Part shown: one piece after another, positions 11,560 to 23,700 of the stretch
How positions within the stretch are numbered: position 1 is the stretch's first letter
Layout of the letters: each line of letters begins with the position of its first letter
Origin: Phoronis australis
Taxonomy: Eukaryota; Phoronida; Phoronidae
Length of the DNA: 64,000 nt
Direction of reading: 5' to 3'
Assembly (NCBI GenBank): GCA_002633005.1
Contig: NMRA01000977.1
Span: forward strand, 3,288-67,287
Notes under the pieces: model-generated
Told to the model about the DNA's origin: nothing
Databases searched by the model: none
What the model saw: only the letters and a program-made list of their open reading frames with translations
Translations under genes and position numbers: made by a program

Positions 11560-12800
11560 CAGTGCTAACTGGTCCTTCCAAATTATGACTTCTTCAATTC
11601 AATCGCTTGTTATCTCTCCACTATTCAATAGTGGAACTGATTCTGTTGTGGCAGTTAAGCATTCACGCTCAATGCGATACTGAAAAATTAGTCCAGTTTT
11701 TTGTTAAAAAGCCATAGAAGAGTCCTGGGGGAAGAGTTCACTTTCAAAAAATCACGTTCCAGATATAACTCTTTGTTCCATGTTACTTTAATGTTTTTGT
11801 GACATTTAGAGGATATTCAGACACTGAAAGAGAGAAATGAACATTAGGTCTTAATGAGCATGCCTAGGTTCATAATCATAAGTATCACTCGTCAAGAAAC
11901 TGTGGAGAATAGGACAACTCAGTGGACATGGAGAGTATGATGTGCTGCTATTGAAAATATTGAGAGTCCCTTTTGATTGCATTCACAAAGCCCGTTTTGA
12001 ATGAGCAGCAAACAGGGCCATGCTGCACTTATTTGAGCGACATTCTTGTTACCCCCTCCATTTGTCAGTCTTTGCAGTATTTCACACCTGCTGTGTACCA
12101 TTGCATATTTTACTAGCTTTTGCTCTGTGGTGGTATTACTGGGTCATTTTATTTCCACTTGAAACAAGTATTTTTCGAAATATCATTTGTCGTCTCTTGG
12201 TCAGTTTCTTTACCAATGTTCTGACAATAGGAATGGAATGGAATGGAATAAAGATTGTTAACAGCAACAAGTGTCGTGTATCGAACCAATTTTGAATAAT
12301 CGTAGCTATGTTCAGAACTCAGAAGTTGCCTAACAATCTACTTTTGGCCTATGGTAGTAGTGACAGCAAGTTTTTGACACTCAAGTTTTGCAAATGATTT
12401 GTCAATGTCAGTTAGCCTTTGGCCCTTCCCCCTGGAACAAAGATGTTTGAATTATAAATATTTATTGTGTAACATTGTTACAAATTCATTTTGTTGATTA
12501 ATACTTACGATTATGAGCTGATTCCTCCGGTATTCAATTTAAACAAACACCAATACTAGTTGTAACCAAAAATCAGCTGATGCGACTGTAACATGTAAAC
12601 ACGGGGAAATTCAGCTGAAGACGTTTCTGGCGTTAATAACTCATAACTTGTCTGAATTATCTAGTGAATGTTTTAAATGACATGAGAGAGAGCACTATAC
12701 GCATTTTATTTTTACAAGTCTTAAAAACTCTAAAAAATCTAGCAATTAAATTCATTACTTTACCAAATCTTGAAACAAGGGAACGACGGCTCCGTAAAAT
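11560..12800. other. Non-coding stretch with (GGAAT)4
   Basis: Contains a short GGAAT array at about 12230-12250. Otherwise nothing is recognised. The ORFs at 11919-12101 and 12020-12295 overlap on opposite strands and show no domain. Confidence 0.4.
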
Positions 12801-13411
12801 CGGAAGTTTGCTATCCTGCATGTGCAGCGCCCTCTCATCATTAGTGCTTATGTCCCGTGGTCCGCGACATGCGCAACGCGCTCCAACGGGAGTTGGCAGT
12901 CCCTATCTATAGACAGATATCGTGTGACTCTGGAATCTAGTTTTCAAAACAGCCACAGGCTTCGCATACCAGTTGTCAGCCATTACAATAATGTCAGAAA
13001 CGAAAACAGAACAGCTGTTCACCATGTTAGTGAGCTATTCAAAGTCGTATTCCTGGATTATATAAGGTCTGTGTTTTATTAAAAATGTGATGTGACATGA
13101 ATTTGTTGTTTGTTATTATTCTAACTGAGGTTTTAATTATTTCAAATGGGTCTTTGCCAGTGTTCCATGTAGTTGTACTGATTAGTTTACTTTTTGTAGA
13201 GGCTTAGCCTTAGAGCACAATGACTAATAACTGTGTCCCCTGGAATCTATCTACACATGTTATAAACAGGATGCCACAGTGTTCACATAAACATCCCAGA
13301 GCCAAATAACCATTCCTTAATATGTCAACACTGTGAGTTTCTTATTATTTCCCTCAGTTCTTAACATTGCTTTGTCCTGGTGATACCTACATCAAGCAGT
13401 CCATTGAAAAA

Positions 13412-14721
13412 ATGGCATCTACAACATTGGAATTTAAGGGCATTTCATCATGGAAAGACGATATTCATGAGTGGCCAAATGTTATGTATGGAGACATTTA
13501 CAATTATTTGGTTGAATCAAAAGCAGTTGATGAAATGAAAAACTTTAAAAGCCTAGAATCATTCACTTACTTCCAGAGTGGATGCGTTGATAAGATTTTA
13601 CACCATAATTTGGACAAGGACACCGTGGTTCAAGTGTAATGTCAGACCATCTCAAAACATTAATAATGAGTGGAACTCAGTCTGCATAAAAGCATTGAAT
13701 AGTGGTGAAATATTGTCTGGCACTTGCAAATGTATGGCCGGATTACCAAAGACATGCAGTAACATTGGTGCTGTCTTGTGAAAAATTGAACACGCTGTTA
13801 GAATGGGAATGACGGGCGCAAGCTGCACTGATATGTCTGCAAACTGGAATAAGGGAACAAAGCGGAGTATAGAACCAAAAGCTTTAAATAAAATAGCTTT
13901 CAAAAAAAACCAAAGTTGCAGACTGTGATAATGCCTGTGCTAGACGGGATCTGCCTATGTTTTCATCTCAGGCATTCCAGGAACATTGTAAGAAATCAAG
14001 CTTGTCTTCCTTAATTCGGTTAAAAGGGACAGTGATGAAGAAAGTGTTCAGTAGCATCCTATTATCCAAGACAATTACAGTAGAAACACATGCGTCTCAC
14101 GATACAGCACTGGAATGTGCAAAGTGCATAGCATTTTATTGCAAATATGTCAACTTGCCACATGAAAAAATTAGTTCTTGCAGTCGCAACTATTCAGCAA
14201 AGTGATTCTGACTTCTGGAAGGACTCCAGAAAAATCAGGATTTAACAAGAAGTGTTGCACATAAATTTCCTGTGAAAGAAACCACCGACGCCACAAACTT
14301 TTTACGTGAACACTTCCATCCCAGTTTTACAGGCAACCATTTTACTAAGTACGGGAGTCTGAACGAAGTGAAAACCTTGGACTGCCTCAGCAAGTCATTC
14401 ACTATTTCCCACACTGGCCTCTCAGTTTCCCCTTCAGAAAACTGGTTAGCAGCAAGCCCTGATGGAATTATAAATGGGGATACATTGTTGAAAATAAAAT
14501 GCCCAGTTCCAACTTCATGGTCTACCTTACACGAACTCATATCATCAAATAAATATGACGTTGTTTTCAACAATGGTGCTGCTACTCTTAAGGTCAAAGG
14601 TCAGAGAGGATACTACATGCAAATGCATTTAACCATGTTTTGTCTTAGACTTAAGAAAGCAAAACTAGTTTTGTACAGAACTGACAATGACTTTCTTATC
14701 GTAGAATGTGCCATACAGTGA
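13412..14721 (+). pseudogene. SWIM zinc finger plus YqaJ-like nuclease, disabled
   Basis: Transposon-borne YqaJ-family (lambda-exonuclease fold) nuclease gene. The start is the ATG at 13412, and a good acceptor (TTATTTCCCTCAG) ends at 13356. Segments in order: an N-terminal WPNVMYGDIYNYLV region; a SWIM-like CxCxnCxH finger near 13720-13765 reading GTCKCMAGLPKTCSN; a linker; and the nuclease from about 14272, with AASPDGII (metal-binding aspartate), LLKIKCP and the late GYYMQMHLTMFC motif. Damage visible: a frameshift near 13625, TGA at 13779-13781 where the family has Trp, an Asn codon at 13761-13763 for the last SWIM His, further breaks between 13930 and 14270, and AAA at 14491-14493 where the catalytic Glu of EIKCP belongs. 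The product would be inactive. The last 150 codons are an open frame. Confidence 0.88.
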
Positions 14722-16330
14722 AAGCTTTGTTGAGCAAACTGTTGCGCGGTTGCGTACATTTTACTTTCAGAAATTTCTTGAACCACTGGTGGACGAAGTT
14801 TAGGCTAAGAGAATTGACTTTTGCAGAGCATTCACTGATTTCATAACTTGAAGTATTTTGAATGTTTTTCCAGATCAGATCAGCATGTAGGTTCACAAGC
14901 CCAGCACAGACAATCAAGTAGTTATCCACTGATTTTGTGCTTGACACTGGAATGATTGTACTCAAAATTTTGAAAACTTTGAGTCTTCGTATTGCTCGCT
15001 CCATATGGATTCTTACTGTGGCAATGTGCCGTGTTTTTTTTCAGATCTTTTTGACTAAACTGTGACTTACCTTTGGTGAAAGCTGGTATGTTTAACTTAA
15101 CTCGTCTTGGAAACAGTAAGTCATCAATAGTAAAACCTCTATCTGCCATAACTTCTTCATTGGGTAAAAGGTATTCCAGAAATCCACATTTTTCTACAAT
15201 GTATTTGTCACTACACCTACCCCCAAATGCTTTAGATATGTACATGATGTACCCATTTGGTGCAATTGCCACCATATACTTTGCAGTATTGTGTGATTTG
15301 TACTGGCTATATGTTTCACCCCTACATCTGAGATTGGATGGTCGTTGTAGGAATGTTTCTGCGCAGTCAATTATGCATGTTGTGTTAGGATAATTTTCTT
15401 TAAAGGATTGTGGCATAGTCGACTGTATGGTGTCTCGTGGAAGCCAACACACCAAGTCTTTTAATTTATCTGCTAAAGTAGGTAACCAAGAATTGAAAAT
15501 TCTGCACGTCATAGTTTTCAAAATCCCAAATCTCCGGCAAAGGTCATCATATAATAAATTAAGTTTGAGTCGCATCAAAACTAAAAGAACCTGGTCTTCT
15601 ATATCAAGTTTGAAACCAAAGTTGTTACTGTCATGTAAAGAGGCACACAGAGTAAAAAACGATGCCTGTATATAACAAGGAGTCAGTGTCTCTGCGTATC
15701 ATATGTTTAGTAGTAACAACACCATCATCCAAATTGTCGATGTCACACTGTGTTGCTATTTCGCTGGTGTACAATATTGGTGTTTGAGCATATTTCTCTT
15801 GACACTGTGTCCATTCTTTGCTGTAACTGTGGTCCAAGCTTGAAATGGAACATTCTGAATCCATGGTTTCCGAATTGTCCGCAGTATCAGGCAGTGTCTC
15901 ACTGGTCTCAGATGCAACATGTTCGACCACGTGGGTGTTTTTAGATACGTGTGCATCATCATCTTCACCAGTAGTAGCTGATTTTGTGAGCTTCAAAACT
16001 TTCCTGCGACCAGGTTTTACCTTTCTGGCATATCCCATGTTTAGCTGAGGCACAGGATTTCTTTCTGTTGGCTCACCATCCACAAAATGAGTGGAACAAA
16101 CAAAGACATTTTTTGGTAATCTGTCTCTGTTAATGGACTTCTGCCACAGTAGTCTCAATTCACTGTTTTGTTTACCTGATGGCATTCTGTGTAACTTGTA
16201 GGGTTTTAAACATGGACTGTCTTTGTGCATTTGACCATGGTGTTCATCACAAATTTCTGTCTCCCAACGTTTCAATTTCACCCAGTTGTTGTCAGACAGC
16301 TTGTTACAGCACAGTTATTACCACTGGGCA
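14696..16330 (-). pseudogene. THAP-domain DDE_Tnp_4 transposase, two frameshifts
   Basis: Transposase of the composite element. The N-terminal THAP-type zinc finger (about 16330-16050) includes the closing VFVCSTHF (CxxH) and a conserved NPVPQLNMGY. An acidic/serine-rich linker follows, then an HTH_Tnp_4-like segment (LLYDDLCRRFGILKTMTCRIF). The DDE_Tnp_4 catalytic core has CIIDCAE (first Asp), a KSHNTAKYMV motif, GGRCSDK, VMADRGF (second Asp) and HMERAIRRLK (Glu). It closes with the typical VCAGLVNLHADL. The frame changes twice: near 15650, beside a run of six T/A, and near 15035, in a run of eight T. Both are homopolymers, so they may be sequencing errors. All three catalytic acidic residues are present. 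The frame overlaps the end of the facing YqaJ gene by 26 bp. Confidence 0.9.
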
Positions 16331-17070
16331 TTTTAAACAATTTTTAGTGGAGATGAAAGTTGAACAGCTCTATTTGTATACTTGTAAAACACTCCTGAAA
16401 AGATGCAAACAAGAATTTCAAACCCCCTTGAAATATGGTATATTAAAATTATCAGTTAGACGGTAATGTATTTATTTTTCTATATGTCAGTCCAACAATT
16501 TTAACTTTTATTATTGACATTTATGTAATTGTATACATCTAGTAATTTACAAATATTTCTTCTGTCAAATGTATTGCATGAAAAAATCAACACTTACCAG
16601 GAATATCAATGATTTCAAATCTGCTGATCTGCTTCCAAATAAACAACATAAGCAAACACAGCAGCTGGGATGGTTTGCTTTACAGACAGACTTTACTGAC
16701 TCCAGTGTTTATCTGACATGGCATTAATGGCGTGACCTCAATATGGCGCTGCCCAGGCATTGGGCAATTTCCTAATGGAATCTGTCTATAGTCTATGGTG
16801 GAACCAACTGTGCACATGGACTGAGCTTACCCAGCAGGAGATCACTCATTTCATAACAAATACAAGAGAAATGCCACAGTGATTGACAGCTCTATAAGCA
16901 GAATATGTTAAGTAGGAAACAATATAGCAATAACTGGTGCAAGTTCATGAAACCCTGCAACTCATGACAAGACTAGGAAACACTAGAAATCAACACCCAT
17001 GGCAGAGTATTGTAAATGTGAGACCACTAGTCCTCCCAGTAGAATGATTCAAACTATCCCAGAGTAGAAA

Positions 17071-17590
17071 CTATAGTTCACTCAATTCTGACAGATCCTT
17101 GACACAGGTTACCGTGGTGTCAAGACGTGTAATAATAACTTTACCCACAAATGTCCAGCAGCTCAGAACAGACTGTCGCTTGACTAAGTCGCGGCATTTC
17201 CTGAAAACCTGCGCTCTTTTTGGGGTTAAGTTCTCGTTCACAAACAAAGGCTTGTCTGATTTGTATAATGCTTTTCGATTCACAATGAACTTGGTTCTTG
17301 CATTGAACGAGACAAAGTTCACAATGATAGGTCTTGCTTTACTTGAGGCAGAAGACTCGGAGGGGGGGGTGCGCCAAGACGATGGCTGAGACTAATGCCT
17401 CTGATATTAATCTCGGCGCTCATATGCTTAGCAAGAGAAAGTATAATGTCATCCATGTTCTCACCTCTTATCTCTTCATAACCACTTACTATGAGACTGT
17501 TTCGACGGTCATAGGCTTGTTGTTCATCCAGCATAACTTAAAGGTTTTCGATCGTGTGCTCAAAATGACTCTTCATGGCGGCAGNTGTTT
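17071..17590 (-). pseudogene. LINE ORF1p (L1-type RRM, Transposase_22-like) fragment
   Basis: Two abutting minus-strand frames read through an L1-like ORF1 protein. The first has LDEQQAYDRRNSLIVSGYEE, matching the coiled-coil end and the first RRM strand (usually QYxRRxxLxIxG), then a helix and SLSHRLG. The second continues with VNFVSFNARTKFIVNRKAL and LFVNENLTPKRAQVFRKCRD, like the conserved NEDLTPxRxxL block, and CWTFVGKVII. The frame breaks at an 8-G run (17362-17369). ORF1p binds the element's RNA as a chaperone. The upstream coiled coil is interrupted by a stop, and an unknown base lies at 17585. No ORF2 adjoins it. Confidence 0.8.
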
Positions 17591-17599
17591 GCCGGGACC

Positions 17600-18170
17600 G
17601 CTTGCGCGCTAACGGTGCCGCAGTGCGATATCAGGGATATTGTCGTGGATATTTGGTACATGTAATAAGGACATCTTATGGGAAAAATAAACAATTTTTG
17701 TCCACCACAAAGTTTGGTAAGTTGATCGCTTAAGAATTAGTAGAAACACCATTGTTTTGTGAAGTTTTCACGTGTTAAGCAGTGGCCCGAAACTTTCTTC
17801 GGCGAATCCGGGAATTTACAAAAATGGCCGAAAGTGTTAGCCAATGAAACGCGTCAAAGATCGATTCTGCATATCCCATGTTCACGCGACTTGCTTACAA
17901 ATCATCGGGAGGGCTGTTGTCGGTTAGTGTTCTTTTGATCTTGGATTTGGCAACAACCAAATAATTAACGGTTGGATTAACAAGAGCTGCTTTGTATTAG
18001 CCAGGTATATGTTGAGAAGTGTAAAAACTCAGCTCGCATTGGTTGGAAATTCCAGGTCGCATTTTGCGACTTGATACGAGCTGACGAAAATCTCAGCTCG
18101 CATTTCCAAATTTCAGGTCGCAAATGCGACCTGCAGCTCGTTATGTCGAGCCCTGGTTAACTGCCTCCTA
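17600..18170. other. Non-coding stretch
   Basis: No gene seen. Near 18030-18150 repeated CAGCTCGCATTT/GGTCGCATTTGCGACC phrases end in CGAGCCCTGG, which could be a CAGGG-type transposon terminus on the minus strand. No partner end was found. Confidence 0.35.
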
Positions 18171-18171
18171 G

Positions 18172-18420
18172 TAAAGTGAACTATATTTACTGTTGATAAA
18201 ATCAGGCTCTGATTAGATGCTGACTGCTAAAGTACGAAGTCAGCCAAGGTTTTAAACCTGACTCGGCAATTTTTAAACTTGACGTTCTTTCCCCAAACTC
18301 GACGCGGCAAAATCCAAACTTGTTACCGCGTCGAGTCAAAAAAGGTCGTGGAGAACACTGTGGTGTGGAGAACAGTGAAATTTTTTTGGACACCGTGATT
18401 CCATTGGGCAGAAAACACTG
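18172..18420. repeat. Dispersed repeat, inverted relative to 40835-40995
   Basis: Shares with 40835-40995, in opposite orientation, the CTGCCTCC/AAGTGAACT start, the AATCAGGCTC block, CAGCCAAGGTTTTAAACC and the region ending in GGAGAACACT. The superfamily is not recognised. Confidence 0.7.
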
Positions 18421-18429
18421 TAACCTTTG

Positions 18430-19150
18430 GTATGTGCCATCTGCATACACTAAGGTTTGCTGGCTACCAGTGAGGACATATTGGTAAAGTCAAGGTTAAC
18501 TGAATGGTTGCTTGCTGTAGTTTTAAGTGGTGATTTAATATGATGGTGCTTTATTCTGTGTTAGCTGTGCTGTTATTAAACTTCGTACTTGGGCTGACCA
18601 TTTCTTGTGTGCATCTCCTCTCTAAATCTGACTTGCAGGGTTGACTTTGGGGTAGCATTAGTATCCACAATGTTTGTGTTAAGTTGCACACTATTAGAAC
18701 TATTAATGTTCTTGTCAATGGTTATTTCCCCTTTTCTCAACTTGCAACTTTGACATTGTTGTTGAACATGCTTTCTTCCAAGTGAGAGTTTGATGTTGAG
18801 GTGTATTACTGGATGAAATATCCGTGTCTGTGCTGTTTTTATTGACATGTACGTTATTACATCTACCAGTGCCCTCGGTGATTTTTGTCCCTTTGCCTGG
18901 TTTGTTTAGTTGGAGTTTTGGCTTTAAAAACAAGTTGTCAATTACAGACCTTTCTTAATTAATATTGTCTCATGAATATTAGGAAATCCAAAGCGAGGTA
19001 TTCGAATGCATTTTAAGGCCCTTTCATATTGACTTAACTGCGGTCTGAACGGTGCGTCGACGTAAACGGCGCAGTTAACTGGACGTTCATACTGGCTTTG
19101 GTAGTTAATGAACTTCGAAGTAAGCGGTTGGTGCCGCTGTCGTCATCGAA
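18430..19150. other. Non-coding stretch
   Basis: The overlapping minus-strand ORFs at 18576-18848 and 18715-18933 have no recognisable domain. The segment 19030-19150 belongs to the inverted repeat described around 19150-19232. Confidence 0.4.
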
Positions 19151-19154
19151 GTTA

Positions 19155-20700
19155 TTACAAGGTAGCGCTGCACGCTAAGATTTTTCATTGTTAAGTTTGG
19201 AAACATTTACATGTGCTAAATGGCATTAAACTTACCGTATTCGCCGTAATAACCGCCAAGGGCACTTAGAAAAGTAAGGTTCAGGGGTGGGGGGTGCGCT
19301 TATTATAACCCAAGGCGGTTGAAACCCGGTCTCCTAAACGGGTGAAATCGGAAGCTAAGATTCATCAAATTTACGCTCTGTGACGTATATGTAATCTATG
19401 AAAGACTTTCAACAAAACTGTGGTGCATTGCTATCAAACTTTGCTCCTAAATTACGATCATTTTACAGAAAATTATGCTGAAATCCCAGGGCGAAAACTC
19501 GCCGACTGACTGCCTCAAAATCGCCGTCTTTGATATGGCGACTTCAATGCTTGAATAAAAACAGTTTCGACTCAAGCAAATTACCTGAAATCCTCAATAA
19601 GTTTTTTAAGTAGCGTCCCTAAGACTTTTTTTTAAGTTCCCGTGGAGTCTGGGTTAACGGCAGGTTTAAGTACAAATCTGTGCAACATCGGCAACACGGC
19701 GAGAAAAATGTCTGAACGAACACACATGTTGTTGTCATGTGACGTTTGTTTTGAAGTTCGTCTGCGAGTAAGCGAGCGCGTGCGTGTCACCAGAGTTCAT
19801 TTGCCAAAGAAGAGACCGTCTTTTGGCCAGAGCCACGCAATCTAACTAGCTAGTTGTGTCTAAAGAAATTTGCACAAGCAGTAGGCCTATACCAGAGCGT
19901 GTTTCATTCAGTACTTGCCGGTTTCGTGCTGAAAACTTTCGACATTTGTCTCAGTAAGGCCCATATTAGTCGTCGTGTAGCTGGATGCCTACGTAAATAT
20001 CTGACAGTTATTTTTCGGTGTAAGGGTGTGTAAGCATTCACTGTCAGTTGTCATTTTATCGGATATTCGGCTTAAAAACACCAATTATGGTTAATCAAAC
20101 AATCCATCTCAAAAATAACGCAAACGTGTTTTATAGTATTAGAAATTGTCGGAAATTAGTGCCAATATTCATTTCTTGCCGAAGCTATGCTACCCGTTTC
20201 ATGAATGGATAGTTCCCGACTAATGTCTTTGATGACAGGTTCATGTATGTAGCGCGCTTCTTGGCCATGTGCGTTTAACACAGAGTTATTTTTATTCATG
20301 AGACAGTCGATGTGTCTACTGAAAGGTCAGACCATAGTTCTTTTTGAAGCGTGGCGTTACTTTGGAGTGTAAAGTCATGGCTAAATACAAACATAGCAGT
20401 GCCGCTGGTGGTCTAGTAGACCCTTGCAAAATTTTTTTGATAAATTGAAGACCGTTACTGTAGCCGAGTTTTAGGACTGTAGGTACGTCATTGTTCGCAT
20501 GTACACGTTCATGGACAGGGCGCTTATTTCAGCAAAGTCTGAAAACGTGTGGGGGAGCGCTTATAGGGGAATGGGCGGTTATTACGGCGAATATGGTATT
20601 TTTAACGACGGCACTACCTTGTACCTGTTGACGATAACAGTGGCTCCTGGCGATAACTTCGATTGGAGCGAAGTTAAGCGTTCATACTGCACCGCACCTG
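19155..20700. repeat. Inverted repeat split by a TIR transposon
   Basis: Immediately outside the element at 19233-20598, the left flank (TACAAGGTAGCGCTG, preceded by TCGAAGTTAT) is matched in inverted form in the right flank (about 20610-20690). An older short inverted-repeat element therefore seems to have been the landing site. Identity is imperfect. Confidence 0.45.
19233..20598 (+). mobile_element. Full-length TACCGTATTCGCC-family TIR element
   Basis: Starts with TACCGTATTCGCCGTAATAA and ends with the reverse complement of nearly the same sequence (one or two differences), at 1366 bp. The outer TA at both ends is compatible with a TA target duplication. The internal sequence is shared with 61451-62631 (opposite orientation), 41000-41560 (left half only), 28927-29469 and 8590-8964 (right end only). 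No transposase is present. The ORF at 19642-19845 is not conserved as a protein in the other copies. Confidence 0.85.
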
Positions 20701-23700
20701 ATATCTGCGATCACACGAGGCTTATACTGATAAACTACATCATGCAGCCTCCTCTGTGCTGGCTGATAGTGACCTTACACTAGTTCCAAACATACATGTT
20801 ACATTTAGCTTTGTGGAATCTTATTCTAAAAAGTTTTCATAGTCATCTGGCAAGAATTACCTGTCCAAAGGGCACAAGTACTCCAGTGAAAGTTACACAA
20901 CTTCATTAAGAAGTGGACACTTTTACTGGCTGCATAATCATTCTTCAGTTGTAGCTGTCAGCTGGTCAGGCATAGTAACACTACATAGTCTATTTCATTG
21001 GATTTTTGTTTCCCAAGAAGAACTCAAAGATAACAATGAGTGGTAAGACCACTGGCTTAATTATGGTAAAAACATTTAGTGGTGTCAGTTTTATTTGTAA
21101 ATTCATTACATTATTTCGTCAGTCATTGATTCAATATTGTTTGGGACATGGATTGAACATGACGTTTCACTTAATTACTCGTGTTTTCAACCAATCCACA
21201 GTGGTCTCTTGTTGTTCTTCATGTCTGGATAGTTTAAATACTGTAAACTAAGATAATAATATTATTTAACACCTGAAGCACAAGGTGGGTCATTTATTCT
21301 TCAGTTTCTATCTCTTGCTTGATTACCCTGGAAACAGACTTGGACATATTTGATAGTGATGTTGTCACTGGCCCTGACCAAAGTTATTTTAGTTGAAATC
21401 TAACATGGCCATCATGAGGTGTAATCACTGTTATGAGCCAAAGGTACATTCTAATCAGGGTGATAAAAATAATTGACAGAGTAATATTACTCTGGATAAG
21501 TCTTGTTGCAAAACCACAAGTATGGTATCATTCATTCACAATAGGGCCTCCCAAGTTTGCTTAAAACATGCAACTGTCCACAATTGATTTACTGAGCCAG
21601 TATTGTTCAAGGAAATTGAAGTGTATGCACAAGTGATTAATTGTCCTTGATATGCCTAATGACTATTATCATGTATTCTCAAACTGGCTATTTGTTACCT
21701 TTTTCTTGTTTCCTCTGAAATGGAGTGATTTTCAGTTTTGAACCCTTATCACTGAGTATCTTATTAATTAAAAATATTTTATCAGCCATCACGCTGCCAT
21801 TGTTCTAGTAAGTCAGTTTAGTGTAGCCACATCTGATATTGAGCCTGTCTATAGTGACCATACAAGTGTCATTGAGCCACGCGAAGCTTAACAGGCTGTG
21901 AAGAACATTCTGAGTTTGTCATCATTCACCAGTGAGTTTGGCTGTAGATTTGCCCAGGTCAGTATTTTCACTTTCTGTTGCTGCTGAGCAACTGATACGT
22001 TCAGCTCCAGAAATCCTTATATGAAGGTACAGAAAAACGAAAAATTCATCAAGGGAACTATAATTAATAATTAATACACTGAGGTCTACAAGCACTCCAG
22101 TATTTCTTCATCACTGTATTACGGTTCAAACTGATAACCTGTGAAACCGTTCACGATCCACCTGCAAAGTCTTCGTCGGATGAGTCGGGATTGTGAGTTG
22201 CCATGTTGATGTTTATTATTACTGAGCCTTCTGTTTCAAAATGAATTATTCTCACCCTAACCAATACTTAAATAAAACTGAAACAAAGTCTATCTCATAG
22301 ATATTATTTGTAATGCCTTTGGAGTGTTTGTGAGTACAATGATTTGAGAAGCCAGCAATGAATAAATCACTGCGTTATCTGCTTAAGGTGCAATAAAACT
22401 AATTGACCGGACACCAGGCTGTGTGAGCGCATGATAATTCAGTGTTTGTTGACAGAAACTGTTGTGAAACAATAACTCGATTTTCTATCCCACAGCCAGG
22501 TGTTAGGGGAATCTTGATTTACATATACATTATTCAAATAATGATTGTCAATGTACAACTTCTGCCCTGACGGTTCTGTGGCCAAAGGGGAACTTGAATT
22601 CACGGCCTCCTACGAGTAAGTAAAGTAGATTTGCAGTTTCGTGGCTAATTCACCAACATAATGACGTGCACATTACTTCTTTGGCTCACTAGTATAGTAT
22701 TTTCTTGGCAGGTTAACGTTCATGATGTCTTCACTCCGGCTGCGACGGGACTGATCGGGTTCCGAACAACTGGCCGGGATAACAAGCGTTCTGTGTGTTT
22801 AGAACTCAAAAAAAATCACAATTCTAAACAGCACAGATCTATGTTCTCCTGTCTGTATTTCACGGAAGAATACTTTGAATTTATCTCCGAACAGACCCCA
22901 AACTCCTGCTGCAGACCGTGGTAAATTGGCCTAGGCCGAACTTTGTAGGCTACGGTGTGTCCAAATACCAATAAATCCGTAACAGCGAAATAAAACAACA
23001 TGTTTTTATAAGAATTCGGTGTATTTTTAAGGGTTTTACATCGATGATTTATTGGTGTTAATGATGAATTCAATGATAAGGTGACACCAGTAACCCGTGT
23101 TGTGAACTGCTGAACAGATTGCGTGTGAAACCAATGAAGTCATTGGATAATTTCAACACCTCCGTCTGCCTTCAGGTTTCAGGTAACGCAACCGAACGTG
23201 CTGTTATCGAGTAGAACTACTCGATCCAAATTGATACCAAATAGGTTGTTTTTTGGGTGGCATGCTCCTTTAAGTGGGCTATCAGCTTATCCACGATTGT
23301 ATTATTGTGCACTCTGCAGGCAGTGGCTGGCTAACAACTTGAGGCCCTCAAGTCACTCAGCAAGGTACTGGAGGAGTAGGAGGGTGCGTGGTTGTTGTTG
23401 GCTAATGTTGGACCATGTTGTTGTTAGACCGTGTTGCGCTGATGTTGGACCATATTGCTCTCTTTGGGCTTCTCAACCTTTGATTCGCTCTTGAAATAAA
23501 AAGACTAAGTTGGTTAGAAGTCATTCCTAACCTTAATAATATTCATTTGAAGATAATTAGTAATACTTGAGCACTCTATACAGAGCTGGCATTCTAGGCA
23601 TGGCTTTCAAGTGCAATAAACTTAATTCCTTTCACAATTCATTACCAATTTATTTACCCCAATGAAATGGCTGTCTGGCAGAAGGTGTTTTCCATTGTAT

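Larger units (their letters stand above)
12801..16774. mobile_element. ISL2EU-type (YqaJ plus THAP-DDE) DNA transposon, about 4 kb
   Basis: The block carries a plus-strand SWIM/YqaJ nuclease gene and a minus-strand THAP-DDE transposase gene facing each other tail to tail. That pairing is the diagnostic content of eukaryotic ISL2EU (formerly IS4EU) transposons as I know them. Imperfect terminal inverted repeats of about 30 bp are visible: from 12801 (CGGAAGTTTGC ... GTGCAGCGCC) and, inverted, from 16774 (TAGGAAATTGCCC ... GGGCAGCGCC). Each is flanked outside by AT (12799-12800 and 16775-16776), in line with the AT dinucleotide duplication reported for this superfamily. The repeats match at only about two thirds of positions, so the exact ends are inferred. 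Confidence 0.7.

Noticed and set aside
12907-16791. CTATAGACAGAT at 12907-12918 and its exact inverse at 16780-16791 as ends of the YqaJ/THAP transposon
   Set aside because: Similarity ends after 12 bp and the motif contains the palindrome CTATAG, so flank tests are uninformative. The about 30-bp similarity from 12801 and 16774 with AT on both sides is better.
22661-22924. Possible secreted protein with signal-peptide-like start
   Set aside because: Only a hydrophobic N-terminus supports it; no homology, no splice structure and no neighbours.
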